From: an uncultured Gammaproteobacteria bacterium
GTDB lineage: Bacteria > Pseudomonadota > Gammaproteobacteria > Pseudomonadales > Pseudohongiellaceae
DNA: 7,054 nucleotides
Assembly (NCBI GenBank): GCA_903926285.1
Contig: CAIYIP010000024.1
Location: 1-7,054 of the forward strand
Direction: 5' to 3'
Numbering within the stretch: position 1 is the stretch's first letter; each line of letters begins with the position of its first letter. The translations under genes and the position numbers were made by a program. This document shows, in pieces, positions 1 through 6,867 of this stretch. Under the pieces are notes generated by a model. That model was not told the origin of the DNA and did no database searches. It saw nothing but the letters and a program-made list of their open reading frames with translations.

Positions 1-3000
1 CGCACCGAATAATTTGGTAGAACCTGCTTCAATATCCACAAACCGGCCATCGGTGATATGCATTTCAAGTTCGCCAGTGGCTTTTTTGAGCGAAAAAGCC
101 AGCGGTGAGCCAGCCCATTGCAGGTTGCCGCCAAATCGGGCGCTGGTACTCTCGACATTGGCATCATTACCCCATGCCGGGAGTACTTGAGCAAGATTAC
201 CAGCTGCAAATAAGCCGTTAAAACTACTGGTGTGCCGGCTGTTGGCATAACGCCAGTCGATATTGGCGCCGCCAGTCTCAGCGAGATCAGATATATGGGC
301 ATCTGCTGCGCTCATCGTGAAATTGGCAATGGTGCCCCCTCCTGTACGGGGCCGTAATTCAAACGCAAAGGCACCGAGAATACTGGGGCCGATACTGAGC
401 TCTTTTGTAGAGAAATTGACCGGCGGAAGTTCTGCAGGATTAACGTCTTCAAGCAGATCAATTTCTTCCTCCTCCACGTCGCCAGGCTCAGGCTCGGGCC
501 GTGGTGGAAAGCGCAGATAGTCGAGATTCACAAGCCACGGCATGTTGCTGTCATCTGGCAGGACAAAATTACCGGCCACCAGCGTATTTTCCGCATAGAT
601 AAGCCATGCGTCATTTTGATGCCTGACCTGTACGTTGATTGCTTCGAGCTCCTGACCGAATATCTGCAGTTTTTCCGCATTGATATCCACGAGCCGCAAA
701 TAATCGGAAAGCGCACGCGAATCCTGACTGTTCATGGCAAAAGAATCCGCAACAGTCTGCCATTCCTCGAAATTGAAAGTGCCGATATTGCCATTGACCA
801 GCAAGCCCGGGGCATTGGCATCCGATTGCCTAATATTGAAATTGCGATTGAGATCGCCAAAAAAAACCTGGCCACGCTGAATGCCGCTTTCGTCCAGCAC
901 GATTTCACCAGACAGAAAATCGCTGTAACGCAAGTTGAGGATGTCCTGCTCGTCACCAAATCCCAGACTGAGCTCAACATTAGCCGGCACTTCCTGAGTC
1001 TTGCTCATGGGCTCAGGCAGCCGATTAGCTACGCCCACAAGGTCAGACCTGAGCTCAAGCCGTGGAGTGTTTGCACTGGTGTTGGCTGCTGAAGGAATGG
1101 TGAGGTCGGCGCTGTAATCAAAATTGCCCGGCATGAACTCCAGCAATTTAGCCACAAATTCGCTTTGTCCTGGCCACAGCTGCAGTGCAGCCATATTCAC
1201 ACGGCCCGCACCTGAAATGCGAATTTCTCTGTCTGCGTCCCCATCGCCCAGCGTCGTGATACTCGCCTCGAGCGGAGCATCAAACAACCGCGCTGTGAGC
1301 GCCGTGGCATTCAGACCAGTCACGCTGTCGTAGGTGACTTCGCCACTGATGTCGTTGATGGTCAGCTGGTAGTCGGGCATCACCAGCTCGGCAGCAGTGC
1401 TTTGCACTGTGACATCGATGCCCTCCGAGCCAAGATTTGCTCCCAGCGGAATTGCCAGGTTCAAACCAATGGCAAGATTGCCAGAACTTTGCCAGTTATC
1501 GAGGAAAGTACCGATGTTGTCATGGACTGGTGTGGTGCGCAGAAAGTCGAGACCGGTTGCGGTGTCAGTGGTAGCTGTGCCATTGACCATCAAGAGAGAA
1601 CCTCCTGTTGCGACAGGACGCACGGTAGCGGCCACAGGCAGCAAAATTATGCCAGCGATACTGCCGGCAGTGGTACTTACATTAACGTCTGCATCGCGTG
1701 CTTCCACATGCCCCACAATGCCTTCAAGTGCCGGCCACTCTGGCAAAAATTCCAGCCTGCCGTTTTTGATGTTGTACCACGAGGCTGTCATTTTTGCTGC
1801 GGGTGGCGCGTCTTTAATGGTCGAAGCACGCAGGATAAAACCGTTGTTGCTGAGTTGGCCTTCCTGCAAGGCAGCTTCAAGCCAAGTCATTGTTTCACGC
1901 AGCTCGGGTATGGTCGGCAGGTAAGCTGCTCGTGCCGCAACATCCATGTTCAACATGCCAATTAGCAGGGACAGATCTGACTCCCATATATTCCGGCTAT
2001 TGCGGGTATTGTAGAGTTCAAACTGCACACGACCGTTCAGCGACGTATTGGCCAGGTCAATTACACTGCTTTGTATTCGTAAATCATTTTCGTCGAACTG
2101 CCAGTTTACGCGCGTGTTGATATGGTCATAGTGCCAGCTCTGGGCGAAGAGTAGAGGCAAGCGGATTGTAAAGTCTTCGCTATCAAGTTCGACGAAACCG
2201 GTTTTGTTATCAATCTGCATATACCCATTGATGCCACTGCCGGAAGGTGCCCCCTGCCAGGCTTCAACCGCTACATTCTGCAGGTTGCTGCGCAGCAGAA
2301 AGCCACCAGGATATGAACCATCAAATGCACTGGTGATGGAAACGTTGTTCAGCAGTCCCTGTGGATCAAGTGTTTGTAGTGCACTTGCTGCGCGCTCTGG
2401 CAATGGCAATGCACTGTTGGCAATCTGCGCCAGCATGGCAAGATCAAGCTGACTAGCCTGTAAGGTAAACACTCTGCTTGCATCAGCAGGAAACTGCAGC
2501 TGGATTGCCGGCAGTTCCCATGGCGTCTGTTGCCAGTCAAGGGCAATGTTCTGCAAATATACTGACCAGCCATTAGCAGTCGTGCTAGTTGCCTGACCGC
2601 GATTCAATGCGAATGTTGCTGCAGCATTCTTCACGGCAATCTCATGAGTGCCTTCCGCCTCAGTCGCCTGCACCTGTCCATTCGCGAGCGTGCCGCGCAA
2701 TGTTTGCAAACCGGACTGGTCGATGTCCGCCCACAGAGTTGCTCTGGCACTACTTGTCTGCCAAGTCCAACTGGCAGGCAGAAAGCTGGCGATAAAAGGC
2801 ATCAAATCGAGGTCGGGAATATTCGCATAAGCGGAAGCGGTGTAATTGCTGCCGGGTTCACCTTCCATTGTCACCTCGAGCAGAGAGCGGCTCGGCTGGC
2901 CATTAAGGCGAACATGGACCTGCAATTGATGCTGGTTGTCCGTATTGCCGAGATTGAGGTTCAGCGAGTCGAGTTTAATTTCTGGGCCATCCAGCGGTTT

Positions 3001-3558
3001 GATACTGAGAGCGGATTCAGCAAGTGCGACAGTTTTTGTGCTCAGAATAAAATCCTGCAGCCAGCGCGCAATGTCAGGACGGCTGCCAACAAAACCAGCG
3101 AGCGTCCAGTTGCCATTGGTATTTTGTTGCAAGGCCAGATCCAGACCACTCACGGCAATGCTGGTTACGACTGCCTTGCGTGAAAGAATACTTCTGAAGG
3201 GATCAAGACTCAGCTGTGCACGCGCCACGCTATGGGTATGAGGCTCAGCAGTTTGCTCAGCGGTAAATCGCAAACCCCGTACTTCGAGCACCGGACTGAA
3301 CCACGACCAACTGCCATTCAGTTCATCAATGGCAACAGGCATATCCAGCGTTTGCGATAATTGTGCTGCAACCGCATCAGCCTGATAGCCCAACATACCC
3401 ATCACCAGCCTGCCGCCAGTTACATACACCGCAAGCAACACGAGTACGCTGAACACCAGCTTGAAGAAAAGTTTGCCCAACCAGAAGGACAGGCGAAATT
3501 TTCCGGGAACAGGTTGCGCACTTGCGGCAGATTGTGGCTTGTCCTGTTCTGTGTTCAT
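1..3558 (-). CDS. yhdP: YhdP family AsmA-like phospholipid transport protein (3' end outside window)
   Basis: The minus-strand frame from the ATG at 3558-3556 stays open for 1186 codons to the window edge, so the C-terminus is missing. I read the whole frame and found no stop. The N-terminus is a short polar stretch followed by one hydrophobic segment (about residues 30-48, core VFSVLVLLAVYV), a signal anchor that leaves the rest in the periplasm. The family pattern follows (ELNGSWSWFSPVLEVRGL, residues 79-96), then a very long beta-rich region poor in cysteine, as in AsmA-like proteins. Near the edge, GRFVDIEAGSTKLFGA (1171-1186) matches the conserved GR-x-E-x-G-x-R/K-LFG block of the YhdP C-terminal domain. 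From memory of the E. coli protein, I estimate roughly 130-160 residues are missing. In E. coli, YhdP, TamB and YdbH are partly redundant in moving phospholipids to the outer membrane. It starts two bases after the rng stop, with no strong ribosome site, so translation is probably coupled. A proline/acidic linker lies at residues 1018-1041. Confidence 0.94.
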   Translation of the reverse strand, partial: MNTEQDKPQSAASAQPVPGKFRLSFWLGKLFFKLVFSVLVLLAVYVTGGRLVMGMLGYQADAVAAQLSQTLDMPVAIDELNGSWSWFSPVLEVRGLRFTAEQTAEPHTHSVARAQLSLDPFRSILSRKAVVTSIAVSGLDLALQQNTNGNWTLAGFVGSRPDIARWLQDFILSTKTVALAESALSIKPLDGPEIKLDSLNLNLGNTDNQHQLQVHVRLNGQPSRSLLEVTMEGEPGSNYTASAYANIPDLDLMPFIASFLPASWTWQTSSARATLWADIDQSGLQTLRGTLANGQVQATEAEGTHEIAVKNAAATFALNRGQATSTTANGWSVYLQNIALDWQQTPWELPAIQLQFPADASRVFTLQASQLDLAMLAQIANSALPLPERAASALQTLDPQGLLNNVSITSAFDGSYPGGFLLRSNLQNVAVEAWQGAPSGSGINGYMQIDNKTGFVELDSEDFTIRLPLLFAQSWHYDHINTRVNWQFDENDLRIQSSVIDLANTSLNGRVQFELYNTRNSRNIWESDLSLLIGMLNMDVAARAAYLPTIPELRETMTWLEAALQEGQLSNNGFILRASTIKDAPPAAKMTASWYNIKNGRLEFLPEWPALEGIVGHVEARDADVNVSTTAGSIAGIILLPVAATVRPVATGGSLLMVNGTATTDTATGLDFLRTTPVHDNIGTFLDNWQSSGNLAIGLNLAIPLGANLGSEGIDVTVQSTAAELVMPDYQLTINDISGEVTYDSVTGLNATALTARLFDAPLEASITTLGDGDADREIRISGAGRVNMAALQLWPGQSEFVAKLLEFMPGNFDYSADLTIPSAANTSANTPRLELRSDLVGVANRLPEPMSKTQEVPANVELSLGFGDEQDILNLRYSDFLSGEIVLDESGIQRGQVFFGDLNRNFNIRQSDANAPGLLVNGNIGTFNFEEWQTVADSFAMNSQDSRALSDYLRLVDINAEKLQIFGQELEAINVQVRHQNDAWLIYAENTLVAGNFVLPDDSNMPWLVNLDYLRFPPRPEPEPGDVEEEEIDLLEDVNPAELPPVNFSTKELSIGPSILGAFAFELRPRTGGGTIANFTMSAADAHISDLAETGGANIDWRYANSRHTSSFNGLFAAGNLAQVLPAWGNDANVESTSARFGGNLQWAGSPLAFSLKKATGELEMHITDGRFVDIEAGSTKLFGA

Positions 3559-3560
3559 GG

Positions 3561-5051
3561 CTAGTACATCACCACATCAAACTGCTCGGTGGTATACATG
3601 GCTTCGACCCGGAAGCTGATACTCTTACCCGTGAGTTGTTCAAGATCGGCAACGGTTGTCGACTCTTCATCAAGCAGGCGATCCACTACCTGCTGCGCCG
3701 CCATAACGAGCAGCGCCCGGTTTTCAAAAGCACGCGCGACACGCATGATTTCGCGGAAGATTTCATAACAGACTGTTTCAGGAGTTTTGACTGTTGCCTT
3801 GCCCTTGCACGTTGGGCAGTCCTGGCAGAGGATTTGTTGCAGGCTTTCACGCGTACGTTTGCGCGTCATTTCCACGAGACCCAGTTCCGACAACGGCGAA
3901 AGACGGGTGCGCGCAGGATCTTTTTCGAGCGCCTTGGTCAACGTACGCAGCACCTGGCGCTGGTGTTCCTCATCTATCATGTCGATAAAATCGATGATGA
4001 TGATGCCGCCGAGATTTCTGACCTTGAGCTGGCGAGCAATTGACTTGGCGGCTTCGAGGTTGGTTTTGAAAATCGTCTCTTCCTGGTTGTGCGCACCGAG
4101 AAACGCGCCTGTGTTGACGTCGATGGTGGTCATCGCTTCGTTCTGGTCGATGACGAGATTACCGCCTGATTTCAGTTTTACGGTACGGCTTAGCGCCTTC
4201 TGGATTTCGTCTTCAATGCCGTACACATCAAAAAGCGGGCGTTCACCTTGGTAGAGTTCGATACTGTGTTCAATTTCAGGAATGAACTCGCGCGCGAAAT
4301 GCAGCACTTCTTCATATATGCCCGCGTCGTCTATGCGAATACGTTCCACCTGGGGTTTCAGCAGATCGCGCATCGCGCGTACGTACAACACGAGATCATG
4401 ATAAATAACCTTGATCTCGCGTGTTTCTGTGATGCGTTTTGATACGGCATTCCACACGCGGCGCAAAAACCGGATGTCGCTAAGCAGTTCGGTTTCACTC
4501 ACGCCATCGGCGGCCGTTCGCAAAATAAAGCCACACTGCCCTTCAAGGTCTTCCTGCTGGGTACAAGTGCGCAGTGCGGCAAGCAAACGTTCGCGCTCTT
4601 CTTCACTTTCTATGCGCTGCGAAATACCCAGATGGCGATTGCGCGGCATGTACACGAGAAAACGCGATGCAATCGAAAGCTGGGTAGTCAGCCTCGCTCC
4701 CTTGGTTGCAATCGGCTCTTTGACAACCTGCACGACAAGATGCTGGCCTTCATGCAGCAGTTCGGAAATTGTAGGCGCGACTTTTTGTTCGACTTTTTGT
4801 TCGATTTCGTAGCCATCGGGTCCAAGCACAACAATATCGGCGGCATGAATAAAACCGGCTTTATCGAGGCCGATATCAACAAACGCAGCCTGCATGCCAG
4901 GCATCACGCGGACAACCTTGCCGAGGTAGATATTGCCGACAGGACCACGCTTGTTGTTGCGCTCGATATAGATTTCCTGCAACAGACCGAGCTCGGTCAG
5001 GGCCACCCGGGTTTCACTAGGACTCGCGTTCATCAGGATTTCAATGCTCAC
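3561..5051 (-). CDS. rng: Ribonuclease G (RNase E/G family endoribonuclease)
   Basis: A complete 496-residue protein, close to the 489 of E. coli RNase G. RNase G is a cytoplasmic single-strand endonuclease that matures the 5' end of 16S rRNA and starts decay of some mRNAs. The S1 RNA-binding domain covers about residues 36-130 (GNIYLGKVVRVMPGMQAAF, then GLDKAGFIHAADI). The 5'-sensor/RNase H-like part follows (KGARLTT at 117-123, SQRIESEEERERL at 144-156, FILRTAADG at 175-183). The DNase I-like catalytic region has MTTIDVNTGAF with D311 and N313, and IIIDFIDM with D354, which match the metal-binding residues D303, N305 and D346 of RNase E. The zinc-link CPTC is C412-C415, and the protein ends in EQFDVVMY, as RNase G does. 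There is no long C-terminal scaffold, so this is RNase G rather than RNase E. I chose the GTG at 5051 because the family N-terminus (here SIEILMNASPSETRVA) begins there. An ATG at 5093 would add 14 unconserved residues lying inside maf. Confidence 0.97.
   Translation of the reverse strand: MSIEILMNASPSETRVALTELGLLQEIYIERNNKRGPVGNIYLGKVVRVMPGMQAAFVDIGLDKAGFIHAADIVVLGPDGYEIEQKVEQKVAPTISELLHEGQHLVVQVVKEPIATKGARLTTQLSIASRFLVYMPRNRHLGISQRIESEEERERLLAALRTCTQQEDLEGQCGFILRTAADGVSETELLSDIRFLRRVWNAVSKRITETREIKVIYHDLVLYVRAMRDLLKPQVERIRIDDAGIYEEVLHFAREFIPEIEHSIELYQGERPLFDVYGIEDEIQKALSRTVKLKSGGNLVIDQNEAMTTIDVNTGAFLGAHNQEETIFKTNLEAAKSIARQLKVRNLGGIIIIDFIDMIDEEHQRQVLRTLTKALEKDPARTRLSPLSELGLVEMTRKRTRESLQQILCQDCPTCKGKATVKTPETVCYEIFREIMRVARAFENRALLVMAAQQVVDRLLDEESTTVADLEQLTGKSISFRVEAMYTTEQFDVVMY
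4779..4802 (-). repeat. 12-bp perfect tandem duplication inside rng
   Basis: The plus-strand unit gactttttgttc occurs twice in direct succession (4779-4790 and 4791-4802) and is followed by a partial third copy starting gattt. On the coding strand it gives EQKVEQKV in the S1 domain region of RNase G, around residues 84-91. The duplication is in frame and adds four residues in a loop that varies in length in the family. It looks like replication slippage rather than a mobile or regulatory element. Confidence 0.75.
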
Positions 5052-5063
5052 TTGACACCCCAC
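5048..5063 (-). promoter_or_regulatory. rng: Ribosome site and GTGA stop/start overlap fixing the rng start
   Basis: On the minus strand the sequence GTGGGGTGTCAAGTGA ends maf and begins rng. The GGGGTG at 5061-5056 is a moderate Shine-Dalgarno-like run, four bases before the GTG at 5051-5049. The maf stop TGA at 5050-5048 lies within the same GTGA. This arrangement is typical of translational coupling by ribosome re-initiation. Together with the conserved RNase G N-terminus, it decides the GTG start over the longer ATG frame opening at 5093. Confidence 0.7.
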
Positions 5064-5671
5064 GTGAGTAGCGCCGTGTTGCTGATGCCCCATGAGGCCA
5101 GCAACTGGACGGTTTCAAACAAGGGCAAACCCACAACATTACTGTAGCTGCCCTCGATGCGGCTGATGAACATGGCACCCTTGCCTTGAATGGCATAGGC
5201 ACCGGCCTTGTCGTGGCACTCCCCAGACTGCCAATAAGCGGTCATTTCTGCTGGTGTGAGGGCGCGAAAATGCACTTCGGTGGTCGCCAGCTTGAGCTGG
5301 ATTTTCTGCCGCGTGGCGATTGCAATGGCAGTCATCACCTGATGCCGGCGGCCGGACAACAGCGTCAGCATGTACAAGGCCTCATCCATGTCGGCGGGTT
5401 TGCCGAGAATCTTGTCATGGCAGACCACCGTAGTATCGGCAGAGAGCACAGGAATAGCCAGTGTACAGCGAGGGTCCTGCAACGCAGCCTGGGCTTTTTC
5501 CCGAGCCATGCGTAGTACGTAATCCTGAGGCGCTTCATTGGTATGGTTCGCTTCATCAATCTCTTGCGGCAACAACGCAAAGGGCAGGCTGATCTGAGCA
5601 AGCAGTTCCTGGCGTCGCGGTGAGGCTGACGCCAGATATATCAAGGGCTGCTGGGCAGAGGTGTACGTCAT
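5048..5671 (-). CDS. maf: Maf/YhdE family nucleoside triphosphate pyrophosphatase
   Basis: A complete 207-residue protein of the Maf family, which hydrolyses nucleoside triphosphates to monophosphate and pyrophosphate in the cytoplasm. The phosphate-binding SASPRRQELL motif is at residues 15-24. The central SADTTVV (77-83) carries D79, the probable catalytic base, followed by GKP (90-92) and the family block SGRRHQVMTA (106-115). The C-terminal signature runs from DKAGAYAIQGKG (154-165) through IEGSYSNVVGLPLFET (172-187). The sequence follows E. coli YhdE more closely than YceF, which suggests the dTTP/UTP-acting subgroup rather than the m7GTP-acting one. That assignment is inference from overall likeness and from its position before rng. 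It appears to be the first gene of the maf-rng-yhdP unit. Its TGA (5050-5048) overlaps the rng GTG by three bases. No strong Shine-Dalgarno lies before the ATG at 5671, only a weak CCGGA. Confidence 0.96.
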   Translation of the reverse strand: MTYTSAQQPLIYLASASPRRQELLAQISLPFALLPQEIDEANHTNEAPQDYVLRMAREKAQAALQDPRCTLAIPVLSADTTVVCHDKILGKPADMDEALYMLTLLSGRRHQVMTAIAIATRQKIQLKLATTEVHFRALTPAEMTAYWQSGECHDKAGAYAIQGKGAMFISRIEGSYSNVVGLPLFETVQLLASWGISNTALLTWGVK

Positions 5672-5712
5672 TGATCCGGCTATAAAATTCGGGGGTTTAC
5701 TGATTCTGCTCC

Positions 5713-5718
5713 ATTATC
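5713..5718 (-). promoter_or_regulatory. Possible -10 element for the maf-rng-yhdP unit
   Basis: In the 147-base divergent region the minus strand reads GTGATAATGG. GATAAT matches five of six bases of the sigma70 -10 consensus and lies about 41 bases before the maf ATG. The hexamer 17 bases further upstream matches TTGACA poorly, about three of six. No clear promoter can be picked for the plus-strand gene. TATATC at 5768-5773 is a weak candidate without a good -35. This is pattern matching only. Confidence 0.25.
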
Positions 5719-5818
5719 ACCCATGAAGGGGCTCAGGGCCACGTAAGTGCGTGGAATAAAAGTGGTTTATATCAATGTGTGGCTTAAAGGTACGTTACGC
5801 AGACGCTGAATAAACTCA

Positions 5819-6862
5819 ATGGCCTTTACCCCAACCAATCCCTATACTGCCGCCCTTACGCGTATGCCAGAACTCAAATTTAAAAATCACAGTTTTCCTC
5901 TCAGGCAATATGAAAGTGTCCTGGACTGTCTGCTGCGCAATGCCGAACCCGTCCCTTATGCCTGCAAGGCTGGTATGTGTCAGGCCTGCCTCGTCAAGGC
6001 AATAGATTGCGAAGCCACGCCTGAATCAAAAAAATGGGTGAAACCTGCGTTGCAGGCCAAGGGTTATACGCTCGCTTGCCAGTGGGTGCCTGAGGCAGAT
6101 GTGCAAGTTGCCTTGCCCTCGGTGGAAGAATTTTCCGTCGCAGTCCGTATTCGCGCACTCAAACTGCTGAACGACTGCGTGATGCAGGTTCTGCTCGACG
6201 TCTGTGATCCTGCCACGATGTTTGCCTATCGTCCCGGCCAGTATCTTTCGCTGATCAATCCACAAGGCCTTGCACGCAGTTATTCGATTGCAAATAACTG
6301 CGAAGTTGATGGTTTCATTGAACTGCATGTAGCCAGAACCCTGCATGGTGTTTTCACGCAATGGCTTTTTACGGACGCGGCAGTTGGCACTTTTCTGCAT
6401 ATGCGTGGACCGACCGGCGATTGTTATTACCATGATGCCTTCGAGAAGGACCAGCCACTGCTGCTGGCAGCAACTGGAACTGGCCTCGCGCCGTTGTATG
6501 GCATTGTGCGTGATGCACTAGCTAAGGGTCACACCGGTGCCATTGCGCTCTATCACGGCGGACGCAGCATAGCGCAGCTTTACTACGTTGCAGAGTTGAA
6601 GGCACTTGCACGGGCCCATGAAAATTTCACCTACTGTCCCTGTACGATCGAAGCCAGCGGCCTGCCTGCAGCATTGACGGGGAAACTGGAACAGATCGTG
6701 GCTCAAGGACTTGATGCGGCCACTCTGCCCCAGACGCTTGTGTTCTTGTGCGGCGCACCGGACTTTGTGCATGACATGCGCAAACGCGCTTATCTGAAGG
6801 GCGCGCGCTCAGCCAATATTTTTTGCGATCCTTTTACCGAACGCAAAGTCGTGAGCTCTTGA
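5819..6862 (+). CDS. [2Fe-2S] ferredoxin-fused FAD/NAD(P)H-dependent reductase
   Basis: A 347-residue soluble electron-transfer flavoprotein that should pass electrons from NAD(P)H through FAD to a [2Fe-2S] centre and on to an unknown partner. The N-terminal plant-type ferredoxin domain (about residues 17-100) has cluster ligands C49, C54, C57 and C87, with the usual CX4CX2C spacing and a distal cysteine. The FAD domain follows, with RPGQYLSL (138-145) and RSYSIAN (153-159), the RxYS flavin-binding motif. The NAD(P) domain has AATGTGLAPL (217-226), LYHGGRS (244-250) and the CGAPDFVHDM block (311-320). It ends in IFCDPF (334-339), near the usual C-terminal aromatic. The domain order is that of methane monooxygenase and phenol hydroxylase reductases and of CDP-6-deoxyglucoseen reductase, but no oxygenase or sugar gene is nearby, so the partner is unknown. 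The ATG at 5819 is the first in frame after a stop at 5807. No Shine-Dalgarno is evident there or before M16 (5864), where homologues might begin. Confidence 0.92.
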   Translation: MAFTPTNPYTAALTRMPELKFKNHSFPLRQYESVLDCLLRNAEPVPYACKAGMCQACLVKAIDCEATPESKKWVKPALQAKGYTLACQWVPEADVQVALPSVEEFSVAVRIRALKLLNDCVMQVLLDVCDPATMFAYRPGQYLSLINPQGLARSYSIANNCEVDGFIELHVARTLHGVFTQWLFTDAAVGTFLHMRGPTGDCYYHDAFEKDQPLLLAATGTGLAPLYGIVRDALAKGHTGAIALYHGGRSIAQLYYVAELKALARAHENFTYCPCTIEASGLPAALTGKLEQIVAQGLDAATLPQTLVFLCGAPDFVHDMRKRAYLKGARSANIFCDPFTERKVVSS

Positions 6863-6867
6863 CCTGA

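Noticed and set aside
616..3183. Several long plus-strand open frames opposite yhdP (for example 616-1092, 1402-1965 and 2644-3183).
   Set aside because: They lie antisense to a continuous, recognisable YhdP frame; 616-1092 and 2644-3183 are in exact codon register with it. Their stops fall only where yhdP uses TTA, CTA or TCA, which are sparse. The translations show no family likeness.
3522..5147. Plus-strand open frames opposite rng and maf (3522-4043, 3787-4254, 4411-4812, 4632-5147).
   Set aside because: They are shadows of well-conserved RNase G and Maf coding sequence. No domain or motif is recognisable in the translations.
5344..5356. Palindrome-like CCGGC-G-GCCGG.
   Set aside because: It lies inside maf and encodes the conserved SGRR motif. 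Codon content explains it.
5739..5754. Inverted repeat CCACG-N6-CGTGG in the divergent intergenic region.
   Set aside because: The stem is only five base pairs and has no T-tract on either side. It could be an operator half-site pair, but one copy of this length is expected by chance.
5671..5776. TTGAT at 5671-5675 and ATCAA at 5772-5776 as possible FNR half-sites for the redox enzyme.
   Set aside because: The FNR consensus needs the two halves four bases apart. Here they are about 96 bases apart.
6026..6772. Minus-strand open frames inside the flavin reductase gene (6026-6433 and 6518-6772).
   Set aside because: The plus-strand frame carries all expected cofactor motifs. The opposite frames have no recognisable features.
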